From SFTJ01 sp045613305 (GTDB lineage Bacteria > Bacteroidota > Bacteroidia > Bacteroidales > Muribaculaceae): DNA of 53,324 bases. The notes under the pieces are model-generated. The model had not been told where the DNA came from. It searched no databases and saw nothing but the letters and a program-made list of their open reading frames with translations. The position numbers and the translations under genes are program-made. The stretch is from assembly GCA_045613305.1 (NCBI GenBank), contig JAZLAU010000007.1:1-53324 (forward strand), given 5' to 3'. Positions 8,728 through 16,060 of the stretch are shown here, piece by piece (the stretch's first letter is position 1; each line of letters opens with the position of its first letter).

Positions 8728-9492
8728 ATGATATTCTACTTCAGTGGCACTGGCAATTCGGAGTATGTTGCGCGAGAACTGTCGGCTCGCTTGGGCGAGC
8801 GGCTGTATAGTATAGCCGATTGCATCAACAATGCAACATATAAGTTTGTGCTCAATCCTGGCGAAAGCGTGGGTTGGGTGCTGCCCACTTATTCGTGGGG
8901 TCCGGCTCCTATAGCGATGTCGTTTCTGAATAAGGTGGAATTTGAAGGGCTTTGCAGTTCCACTTATTGTTATATGGTTACCACATGCGGAGATGAAGTA
9001 GGGCTTACGGCAAACATGTGGCGGGCAGCAGTGGAAAAGCGAAATATGGCTTGCCACGCTGTGCTGTCGGTGCAAATGCCCAATAATTACATTTTGCTGC
9101 CGGGTTTTGACGTAGATAGTAAAGACCTTGAGGCGAAGAAGCGTAATGCCGCGGTGCAGCGCCTTGACGAGGTTACCGATTGGATTATGAGCCAAAAAAG
9201 TGGCGACAGTGTGGTGGTGGGGCCGATGCCTTCACTAAAATCGAAGTTGGTGTATCCGCTGTTTAAGAAGTTTTATATGAGCGACAAGTCGTTTTGGGTT
9301 CAGGCTGATGTGTGTAACCATTGTGGCTTGTGTGCAAAGGTTTGCCCAAATCGCAACATAACAGTTAGTAACGGCGACTTGCCGAAGTGGCACGGCAATT
9401 GTGCCATGTGCTTGAGTTGCATACACCGTTGCCCTGCAAGAGCAATTCAATATGGCAAGCAGACGGAGAAAAAAGGTCGTTACCACTTTTAA
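8728..9492 (+). CDS. EFR1-family flavodoxin-ferredoxin protein
   Basis: A 254-residue protein. I start it at 8728 (MIFYFSGTGN), because the flavodoxin fold begins there; the frame is open further upstream only inside the preceding gene. The N-terminal part carries the FMN phosphate loop SGTGNS (residues 6-11). The C-terminal part has two [4Fe-4S] motifs, CNHCGLCAKVCP and CAMCLSCIHRCP. This flavodoxin-plus-2[4Fe-4S] layout defines EFR1 proteins, presumed cytoplasmic electron carriers of strict anaerobes with unknown partners. It follows the Smr gene by 13 nt and precedes the MmcQ gene by 15 nt. Confidence 0.88.
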   Translation: MIFYFSGTGNSEYVARELSARLGERLYSIADCINNATYKFVLNPGESVGWVLPTYSWGPAPIAMSFLNKVEFEGLCSSTYCYMVTTCGDEVGLTANMWRAAVEKRNMACHAVLSVQMPNNYILLPGFDVDSKDLEAKKRNAAVQRLDEVTDWIMSQKSGDSVVVGPMPSLKSKLVYPLFKKFYMSDKSFWVQADVCNHCGLCAKVCPNRNITVSNGDLPKWHGNCAMCLSCIHRCPARAIQYGKQTEKKGRYHF

Positions 9493-9507
9493 TTTCCTTT
9501 TGATGCC

Positions 9508-9873
9508 ATGAATGTGGAAAGTGTGAGAGACTATTGCTTGAGTCTGCCTCAAGTGACTGAAGATTTTCCTTTCGATGAGTCGACTTTGGCGTTTCGCATA
9601 GCCGGCAAGATATTTGCCATGATTGACTTAGATGACACAGAGTGGTTTGTGCTGAAATGCGAGCCAGTGTATGCCATAGAGTTAAGAGAGAACTACAGTG
9701 TCATAAAGGGCGCTTGGCATATGAATAAAAAGTATTGGAACCAAATAGACTTAAAAGGGATGCTTTCCGATAAGTTGATATGCCATCTCATTAATCACAG
9801 TTATAACGAGGTGGTAAAGAAATTACCCAAGAAAGTTGTAGCCGAACGAAGCATAAATAAAATAGAGGAGTGA
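9508..9873 (+). CDS. MmcQ/YjbR family protein
   Basis: A 121-residue protein with the MmcQ/YjbR (CyaY-like fold) pattern: opening VRDYCLSLPQVTEDFPFDE, a central AMIDLDDTEWFVLKCEP strand pair, and a later GAWHMNKKYWNQIDL segment with the conserved NKKYW-type motif. The family has a double-wing DNA-binding-like fold, but its role is not settled. The stop codon is separated from the next start by one base, so it is translationally linked to the HTH_42 gene. Confidence 0.88.
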   Translation: MNVESVRDYCLSLPQVTEDFPFDESTLAFRIAGKIFAMIDLDDTEWFVLKCEPVYAIELRENYSVIKGAWHMNKKYWNQIDLKGMLSDKLICHLINHSYNEVVKKLPKKVVAERSINKIEE

Positions 9874-9874
9874 A

Positions 9875-10915
9875 ATGAAACTTAATGTGGGCAATATGCG
9901 CATGCGCAATCAGCAACTGGTGAATCCGGAGCATAGCAATCCTGCCGACCTGGTGTCGCACATGGGTGCCATGCAGGCTCAGGAATACAGGTTGATGCGT
10001 TGGGCTGTGGCTATGCGCACAAAAGGCACTTCGGCTGAAGCGTTCCGAAAAGCCTATGATGAAGGAGGCATAATAAGACTTCATTTATTAAGGGGCACTT
10101 GGCACATGATTTCGGCGGCCGACTATCATTGGATGTTGGCTCTTTGCGGACAGAGGGGGCTCTCGGTGCTGAAAGGATGGATGCGAGCAAGTGGAGTTAG
10201 CGTATCGGACGAGGAAGCGATAAAAGTGAGAGATGTTTTGTGCATTACAGCTGGGCATAAGCGAAGTGCAACGAAGGAAGACTTCTCGCAAGCTTTGCGT
10301 AGCAAAGGTCTGGAAATTGACGACAGAATGTTGTCTTATCACATTCAATTGGCAGAGTATGACGGGGTGCTTTGCAGCGGCAAGTTATTATCAATGAAGG
10401 CCACCTACAGCCTGGTGTCGCAGCGAATAGCACCTGCGAGCGGCCCAATCGGCAAAGATGATGCAATGTTGATGCTGGCGCGAAGGTATTTCAAGAGTCA
10501 TTCGCCAGCCACGCTGGCCGACTTTGTGTGGTGGTCGGGGATGAACATAGGCGATTGCCGCAAGGCGTTGCGGGCAATGAATAACGAGATAGATGCTGTT
10601 GACATTTCGGGCGAAACCTATTATTTGCATCGTGAATCGCACACCGCTGATTGCCGCAAATCACTCATTTTGCTTCCGTCATACGATGAATATCTGTTAG
10701 GATACAAAAGTCGTTGGCATGTTATAGCCGATGAATACAGAAGTAGGGCGTTTTCAAACAAAGGGATTTTTTATCCGGTGGTGCTGAGAGGCAGTCAGGC
10801 CATAGGCACATGGAAGTGGAACACTGGCGAGGCCGAATTTTTTAAAGAAGACTACGCCAAAGACATAACTGCCTTATACGGACGGTTTTTAAAGGTTTGG
10901 AATAAATTAAAGTAA
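9875..10915 (+). CDS. HTH_42 winged-helix protein, AlkZ/AlkX-like candidate DNA glycosylase
   Basis: A 346-residue protein of the HTH_42 (DUF1006) superfamily, built from tandem winged-helix domains. Recognisable features are the opening MRNQQLVNP, the MQAQEYR motif with Q34-A35-Q36, the LRGTWHMIS strand near 73, the ADFVWWSGM segment near 215, and the C-terminal LLPSYDEYLLGYKSR motif. Characterised relatives (AlkZ, AlkX/YcaQ) are monofunctional glycosylases that remove alkylated bases or unhook interstrand crosslinks using a Q-phi-D or Q-phi-Q motif. The QAQ here fits the Q-phi-Q form. Glycosylase activity is an inference. It starts one base after the MmcQ stop. Confidence 0.82.
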   Translation: MKLNVGNMRMRNQQLVNPEHSNPADLVSHMGAMQAQEYRLMRWAVAMRTKGTSAEAFRKAYDEGGIIRLHLLRGTWHMISAADYHWMLALCGQRGLSVLKGWMRASGVSVSDEEAIKVRDVLCITAGHKRSATKEDFSQALRSKGLEIDDRMLSYHIQLAEYDGVLCSGKLLSMKATYSLVSQRIAPASGPIGKDDAMLMLARRYFKSHSPATLADFVWWSGMNIGDCRKALRAMNNEIDAVDISGETYYLHRESHTADCRKSLILLPSYDEYLLGYKSRWHVIADEYRSRAFSNKGIFYPVVLRGSQAIGTWKWNTGEAEFFKEDYAKDITALYGRFLKVWNKLK

Positions 10916-10937
10916 GAAAAAATAAAGAATCAGAATA

Positions 10938-11366
10938 ATGAAAATATATGTGGCAAGCAGTTGGCGAAACGAGTATTTCCCAACGGTGGTAGAACTTTTG
11001 CGCGGTGCAGGTTATGATGTTTATGATTTTCGAAATCCCGGCGACGGAGGTGACGGATTTAGGTGGAGCGACATATCGGCCGATTGGCTTGAATGGAGTC
11101 CACGCGAATATCGTGATGAATTGATGAATAATCCTCGCTGCGACCGACAATTTGCAAACGATGTGAATGCAATGGAGAGTTGTGATGCCTGCGTATTGCT
11201 ATTGCCTTCGGGCCGCTCGGCGCACACAGAGGCAGGATGGTTTGCTGGGCGAGGCAAAAAGGTGATTGTGCATATCCCGGTAAAGCAAGAGCCCGAGTTG
11301 ATGTATCGCTTGTTTGATGCGGTGACCACCACAGAAAGCGAATTGCTTGAAGCGTTAAAGAAATAA
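10938..11366 (+). CDS. Nucleoside 2-deoxyribosyltransferase-like protein
   Basis: A 142-residue Rossmann-like protein starting MKIYVASSWRN. It has the features of the nucleoside 2-deoxyribosyltransferase superfamily: the N-terminal strand with SSWRN, NDVNAMESCDACVLLLPSGRSAHTE in which the acidic residue after the SxH motif sits where the catalytic glutamate is found, and a final helix. The family cleaves or exchanges the glycosidic bond of deoxynucleosides or modified nucleoside monophosphates. The substrate is unknown. It is last in the operon with the Smr and HTH_42 genes and is followed directly by a terminator. Confidence 0.75.
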   Translation: MKIYVASSWRNEYFPTVVELLRGAGYDVYDFRNPGDGGDGFRWSDISADWLEWSPREYRDELMNNPRCDRQFANDVNAMESCDACVLLLPSGRSAHTEAGWFAGRGKKVIVHIPVKQEPELMYRLFDAVTTTESELLEALKK

Positions 11367-11368
11367 AT

Positions 11369-11402
11369 AAAACAAGTCCTGCCACACGGCAGGACTTGTT
11401 TT
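11369..11402 (+). terminator. Terminator of the 7656-11366 operon
   Basis: A perfect 13-bp stem (11371-11383 with 11388-11400) with an ACAC loop continues into TTTTTG. It begins 4 nt after the stop codon. Confidence 0.9.
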
Positions 11403-11448
11403 TGTTATGAAAAAAGTTAGAATTGTTATGTAAAAAAGAGTGTGGAAC

Positions 11449-12486
11449 TTATATGGTGTTTTCTCCACAAATGCTGTATTCCATGTATTTTTTTACAGAA
11501 GAAGCCGGAAGTCCCATGCCAAAAAGGTGCATGAGTTTGGTTATAGCGGCTTCGCTTGTAATGTCGTGGCCGCTGATGACTCCTGCTCTTGAAAGGGTGT
11601 TGCCGGTGTCGTAGAGCGAGCTGTCGACAGCGCCGTTGATGCATTGAGTGACGTTAACAATCACTATTCCCCGTTCGATTGCTTCGGCAATGGCGTTTGT
11701 AAACCAATCGTAGGTAGGAGCGTTGCCGGCACCGAAGGTGCGAAGCACTATACCCTTCACGTTAGGGGTGTTGAGCATATGGCGCAATGTGTTTTCGGTG
11801 ATGCCTGGGAAAAGGTCGATGAAAATCACGTTAGGGTCCATGTCGTAATGCACTTGCAGCGGGCGTTTTGTGTTGCTGCGGAATAGTGCATCTTCGTTGA
11901 AATGTATGTCGAGTCCTATTTTAGCAAGCGAAGGATAGTTGTGGCTTTTGAATGCGTTGAAGTTATTGGCGCTCATTTTAGAACTTCGGTTGCCTCGCCA
12001 CAAGTAGTCCTCGAAAAGTATTGCCACTTCTTGCACCATTGGTTCGCCAGAGGTTGATTGTGCAGCGGCAATTTGAAGCGCAGTGATGAGGTTTTCTTCG
12101 CCGTCGGTTCGCACTTCGCCAATAGGCAATTGACTGCCAGTGATGATTACCGGTTTTTGCAAGTTTTCGAGCATGAAACTCAATGCCGATGCCGAAAATG
12201 CCATTGTGTCGGTTCCGTGAAGCACAACGAATCCGTCGAAAGCATCGTAGTTGTCTTCAATGGCGTGAGCAATGTCGCGCCAATGTTCTACCGACATGTT
12301 TGCGCTGTCGATTGGCGGGTCGAACTGTATGTTCTTGATGTCGTAGTCGAGCATCTTAATCTTTGGCACGTTGTCAATGAGGTGAGTGAAGTCGAATGGC
12401 TGAAGTCCCTTTGTGACCGGGTTTTCAATCATGCCGATAGTGCCTCCGGTGTAAATTATAAGAATTTTTGGTCTGCTTTGCGTCAT
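11449..12486 (-). CDS. ansA: Type I (cytoplasmic) L-asparaginase
   Basis: A 345-residue asparaginase: L-asparagine to L-aspartate and ammonia. Both catalytic threonine motifs are visible, YTGGTIG (T16 of the TGGTIG box) near the N-terminus and HGTDTMA near residue 90, together with the partner segment VRTDGEENL and the C-terminal GIVIVNVTQC. There is no signal peptide, which with the length fits the cytoplasmic type I enzyme rather than the periplasmic type II. It stands alone on the minus strand with its own promoter element. Confidence 0.93.
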   Translation of the reverse strand: MTQSRPKILIIYTGGTIGMIENPVTKGLQPFDFTHLIDNVPKIKMLDYDIKNIQFDPPIDSANMSVEHWRDIAHAIEDNYDAFDGFVVLHGTDTMAFSASALSFMLENLQKPVIITGSQLPIGEVRTDGEENLITALQIAAAQSTSGEPMVQEVAILFEDYLWRGNRSSKMSANNFNAFKSHNYPSLAKIGLDIHFNEDALFRSNTKRPLQVHYDMDPNVIFIDLFPGITENTLRHMLNTPNVKGIVLRTFGAGNAPTYDWFTNAIAEAIERGIVIVNVTQCINGAVDSSLYDTGNTLSRAGVISGHDITSEAAITKLMHLFGMGLPASSVKKYMEYSICGENTI

Positions 12487-12539
12487 AATGCTCTGACTAT
12501 TTTTTTAGTGTAAATTGACAATTTGCTAAAAATATGATG

Positions 12540-12547
12540 CAAAGATA
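12540..12547 (-). promoter_or_regulatory. -7 promoter element for ansA
   Basis: The minus strand reads TATCTTTG, a full consensus match, 53 nt upstream of the ansA start. The gap beyond it (to 12671) is very A+T rich and holds nothing else I can recognise. Confidence 0.5.
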
Positions 12548-12671
12548 GTATGTATTTTTGAATAATGTGCAAGGAATATATCGAAAAATACTTAAAATTT
12601 TAGCAAAATGTTATTTTGCGCATATTATAATAATATAAATATGTGTGATTGTCGCTCGGTGTGTGTGAGTG

Positions 12672-12713
12672 TAAAAAAACACAGGTTGCTCTTCATCAGA
12701 GGAGCAACCTGTG
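12672..12713 (-). terminator. Terminator of gyrB
   Basis: A perfect 12-bp stem (12680-12691 with 12702-12713) is followed on the minus strand by seven T (A at 12673-12679). It lies 47 nt past the gyrB stop. Confidence 0.88.
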
Positions 12714-12760
12714 TGTAGTATGTGGTGTTTTTTTATAGTTTCGCTTAAAAGAGAGTGATA

Positions 12761-14725
12761 TTAAGTATCGATGTTTGCGTAGTTTGCGTTTTTCTCGATA
12801 AACTCTCTGCGAGGTTCCACGTCTTCGCCCATAAGCATAGAGAAGATACGGTCGGCTTCGGCTGCGTCTTCGATTTGCACTTGCTTAAGGATGCGGTTTT
12901 CAGGGTCCATGGTAGTGTCCCAAAGTTGTTCGGCATTCATTTCACCAAGACCTTTGTATCGTTGAATCTTAATGTTCTTTTCATCGCCGTGGCCGTAAGT
13001 TTCGATGAAACGTTGCTTTTGCAATTCGTCCCAGCAATATTCTTCGCGGTTGCCCTTAGTGAGTTTGTACAAAGGAGGAGTAGCGAGGTAAAGATATCCG
13101 TTATCAATAATAGGACGCATTCTGCGGAAGAAGAATGTCATAAGAAGAGTGCCGATGTGAGCGCCATCGACGTCGGCATCGGTCATGATAATGATTTTAT
13201 GATAACGCAATTTGCTAAGGTTTGCTTCTTTAGGGTCGTTTTCGGTACCGATGGTAACGCCTAAAGCCTTAAACATATTAACGATTTCGTCGCTTTCAAG
13301 GATACGGTGTTCCATGGCCTTTTCAACGTTAAGAATCTTACCGCGAAGAGGCAGGATGGCTTGGAATGTGCGGTCGCGACCTTGCTTAGCAGTACCGCCC
13401 GCAGAGTCCCCTTCGACAAGGAACAATTCACTGTCTTCAGCCACACGGCTTGAGCAGTCGGCCAATTTGCCAGGCAAGCCACCTCCGAGCAGAGGAGTCT
13501 TGCGAGTGATTTTTTCGCGTGCTTGTTGAGCAGCGTGGCGAGCAGTTGCGGCCAAAATAACCTTTTCAACAACAGTTTTTGCTTGCTTAGGATGCTCTTC
13601 AAGATATGTAGAAAGAGCTTCGCGAATCGCCACTTCTACGGCGCCGATAACTTCCTTGTTGCCAAGTTTTGTTTTAGTTTGTCCTTCAAATTGAGGCTCA
13701 AGCACCTTAACAGAAATTACAGCAGTAAGACCTTCGCGGAAGTCGTCTGGGTCGATTTTCACTTTCACCTTTTCGAGCATCTTAGCATCTTCGGCATATT
13801 TACGCAAAGTTGCACCAAGACCACGACGGAAACCGGTGAGGTGAGTACCGCCTTCATAGGTGTTGATATTGTTAACGAAAGAGAAGACGTTTTCGTTGAA
13901 AGTGGTGTTGTAGGTCATAGCCACTTCCACAGGAATGCCTTGCTTTTCGGTGCTGATGTGAATCACGTCGTTGATGAGTGCTTCTTTGCTTGAGTCGATG
14001 TAACGAACGAATTCGTTAAGACCGGTTTCAGAGTAGAAGCGTTCGCTGCGAGGCACACCGTTTTCGTCGCGTTCTCTCAAGTCGGTAAGAGTTAGTTCAA
14101 TACCTGCATTCAAGAAAGCCAAGTCGCGAAGGCGGTTAGCCAATCGCTTGTATTCGTATACGGTTTCGGTGAAAATTTCTGGGTCAGGCGAGAAGTATAT
14201 TGTAGTACCGTGTTCGCTTGTTTCGCCAATTTCTTTAACAGGGCTTTTAGGCTTACCGTAAGCATATTCTTGCATGTAAATCTTACCTTCGCGACGCACT
14301 TCGGCACGAAGATATGTAGAAAGAGCGTTAACACAAGAAACCCCCACACCGTGAAGACCGCCCGACACTTTGTAAGAACCCTTGTCGAACTTACCCCCAG
14401 CGTGAAGCACTGTCATAACTACTTCGAGCGCCGACTTGTGCAGTTTTTCGTGTTCGTCGACTGGAATACCACGACCGTTGTCTACTACCATGATAGAGTC
14501 GTTTTCGGTGATGGTAACGTCTATGCGATTAGCGAAGCCAGCAAGAGCTTCGTCGATAGAGTTGTCAACAACTTCCGATACGAGGTGGTGAAGACCTTTA
14601 ACGCTGGTGTCGCCAATGTACATGGCAGGGCGCTTTCTTACAGCTTCCAAACCTTCGAGCACTTGAATGTTCTGCGCTGAATATTCACCATTTTGGTTTT
14701 CTAATTGTTCTAATTCTTCAGTCAT
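12761..14725 (-). CDS. gyrB: DNA gyrase subunit B
   Basis: A 654-residue GyrB, the ATPase subunit of DNA gyrase. I start it at 14725 (MTEELEQLENQN); the in-frame ATG at 14752 would add only nine residues. The GHKL ATPase motifs EVVDNSIDEALAG, DNGRGIPV and GLHGVGVSCVNAL are present. The TOPRIM motif EGDSAGG follows at about residue 420, with MTDADVDGAHI at about 495. The C-terminal QRYKGLGEMN is the usual GyrB end region. GyrB and ParE are close relatives; the residues visible do not exclude ParE absolutely, but length and motifs favour GyrB. It has a leader of about 100 nt with a -7 element, and its own terminator. Confidence 0.93.
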   Translation of the reverse strand: MTEELEQLENQNGEYSAQNIQVLEGLEAVRKRPAMYIGDTSVKGLHHLVSEVVDNSIDEALAGFANRIDVTITENDSIMVVDNGRGIPVDEHEKLHKSALEVVMTVLHAGGKFDKGSYKVSGGLHGVGVSCVNALSTYLRAEVRREGKIYMQEYAYGKPKSPVKEIGETSEHGTTIYFSPDPEIFTETVYEYKRLANRLRDLAFLNAGIELTLTDLRERDENGVPRSERFYSETGLNEFVRYIDSSKEALINDVIHISTEKQGIPVEVAMTYNTTFNENVFSFVNNINTYEGGTHLTGFRRGLGATLRKYAEDAKMLEKVKVKIDPDDFREGLTAVISVKVLEPQFEGQTKTKLGNKEVIGAVEVAIREALSTYLEEHPKQAKTVVEKVILAATARHAAQQAREKITRKTPLLGGGLPGKLADCSSRVAEDSELFLVEGDSAGGTAKQGRDRTFQAILPLRGKILNVEKAMEHRILESDEIVNMFKALGVTIGTENDPKEANLSKLRYHKIIIMTDADVDGAHIGTLLMTFFFRRMRPIIDNGYLYLATPPLYKLTKGNREEYCWDELQKQRFIETYGHGDEKNIKIQRYKGLGEMNAEQLWDTTMDPENRILKQVQIEDAAEADRIFSMLMGEDVEPRREFIEKNANYANIDT

Positions 14726-14832
14726 TTTTTTCAAATCTAAAATTATGCCCACAATCGCTGCGAAATTATGCTTTTCTGAGCCTTTTGAGGGGCTTGTTTC
14801 GCATTGGGGCGTTTTAGGGAATAAAAATCATA

Positions 14833-14840
14833 CAAAAATA
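14833..14840 (-). promoter_or_regulatory. -7 promoter element for gyrB
   Basis: The minus strand reads TATTTTTG, matching TAnnTTTG, 107 nt upstream of the gyrB start. TTTG (minus strand, 14853-14856) lies 12 nt further upstream. Confidence 0.4.
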
Positions 14841-15026
14841 ATAAAAAAGGCTCAAACGGCGAAATTTTTAGGGATATTTTGCTTTTCGGGAATGCTAATT
14901 TTTTGTTTTGAGCAGAGACGGTGTGTGGTAATGGATGTGATAGGGGATTGTGAGTGTGTTTTGCGGTGGCGGAGGTGTGTTGTGGAGGGGTAATTGGTGA
15001 TGAAAGTCCAAATAAGAGCCATCTTC

Positions 15027-15057
15027 TTGCGTATCATTCTAATTTGCACTATCTTTG
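15027..15057 (+). promoter_or_regulatory. Promoter for the GSCFA-murF-alr-tadA unit
   Basis: TTG at 15027-15029 and TATCTTTG at 15050-15057 are 20 nt apart, which fits the Bacteroidetes -33/-7 arrangement. The GSCFA start codon is 22 nt downstream. Confidence 0.65.
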
Positions 15058-15079
15058 CAATGGTAATACAGTCGATTTT

Positions 15080-16057
15080 ATGGAATTTCGGACATCAATA
15101 AAGACAAGTGAAAATAGGGGCCTAATAACGCACCAAGATGGTGTGATGATGTTGGGCTCGTGTTTTTCTGATAATGTCGGTAATCGGTTGCGCCATGCAA
15201 TGTTTAATGTCGACATTAATCCGTTTGGCACTCTATACAATCCGTTTAGCATAGCGTCGTCGGTTGACCGCATTATAGAATGCCGCCCGGTGGATGGCAC
15301 AAACATGTTTCAGGCCAACGGTCAGTGGAACAGTTTTTTGTTTCACTCGAAGTTCTCAAAGACAGACAAGATGCGTGCCATGGAGTTAATGAACGAACGC
15401 ATAATTCAGGCGCACAACAATTTGCGAGAAGCCAAGGCTTTAGTGATAACACTTGGCACTGCGGTGGTGTATCGGTTGAAGTCGACAGGCAAGGTGGTGA
15501 GCAATTGCCATAAGGTGCCGCAGCACGAATTTGTGAAGAAAATGGAGAGTGTGGATGCGATGACCGAGGTTCTCGACCACTGCATAACCCAACTACATGA
15601 ATTTAATCCCGACCTTAAGATAATTTTTACGGTCAGCCCGATACGTCACATAGCCGACGGTCTTGAAACTAACATGCTAAGCAAGGCGTCGCTTAGAGTG
15701 GCGGTTAACACGCTGGTTTCGAGATATAAAGGTTTGGTTGATTACTTCCCGGCGTTTGAGATAATGCTCGATGACTTGCGCGACTATCGCTTCTATGCAA
15801 CCGATATGGTTCATCCAAGCGATGTGGCAATAGAATACATATGGCAAACCTTTCAGGCAACCTATTTCGACGACCGTACGGCGCAGGCTGTTGCGCGGTG
15901 CGAACGAGTGTGGAAGCGACTTATGCATAAGCCAATGACCGACAACCGTGAGTCGATAGAGCGATTTAATTCCGACACTCGCACGGTGGTTAATAATTTG
16001 GCAAAGGAGTATCCGTATATCACAAAAATTTCGGAGATAAGAAACCTTCTGGATTAG
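15080..16057 (+). CDS. GSCFA family protein
   Basis: A 325-residue protein named for its GSCFS motif (residues 24-28 counted from the chosen start). The start at 15080 lies just after a good promoter; the longer frame from 14954 would begin upstream of it. GSCFA proteins are SGNH/GDSL-like hydrolase relatives: the serine in GSCFS occupies the nucleophile position, and a late DMVHPSDVA segment has the D-x-x-H arrangement of that fold. The substrate is unknown. In this window the gene is 3 nt upstream of murF-alr, which hints at a link to cell-wall or acyl modification. Confidence 0.85.
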   Translation: MEFRTSIKTSENRGLITHQDGVMMLGSCFSDNVGNRLRHAMFNVDINPFGTLYNPFSIASSVDRIIECRPVDGTNMFQANGQWNSFLFHSKFSKTDKMRAMELMNERIIQAHNNLREAKALVITLGTAVVYRLKSTGKVVSNCHKVPQHEFVKKMESVDAMTEVLDHCITQLHEFNPDLKIIFTVSPIRHIADGLETNMLSKASLRVAVNTLVSRYKGLVDYFPAFEIMLDDLRDYRFYATDMVHPSDVAIEYIWQTFQATYFDDRTAQAVARCERVWKRLMHKPMTDNRESIERFNSDTRTVVNNLAKEYPYITKISEIRNLLD

Positions 16058-16060
16058 ACA

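Larger units (their letters stand above)
14726..15079. other. Divergent intergenic region between gyrB and the GSCFA gene
   Basis: A 354-nt gap. The left part is A+T rich and holds a minus-strand TATTTTTG element for gyrB (14833-14840). The right part is unusually G+T rich (about 14920-15000) with no open frame or stable hairpin that I can support. The plus-strand promoter of the GSCFA gene is at 15027-15057. Confidence 0.5.
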
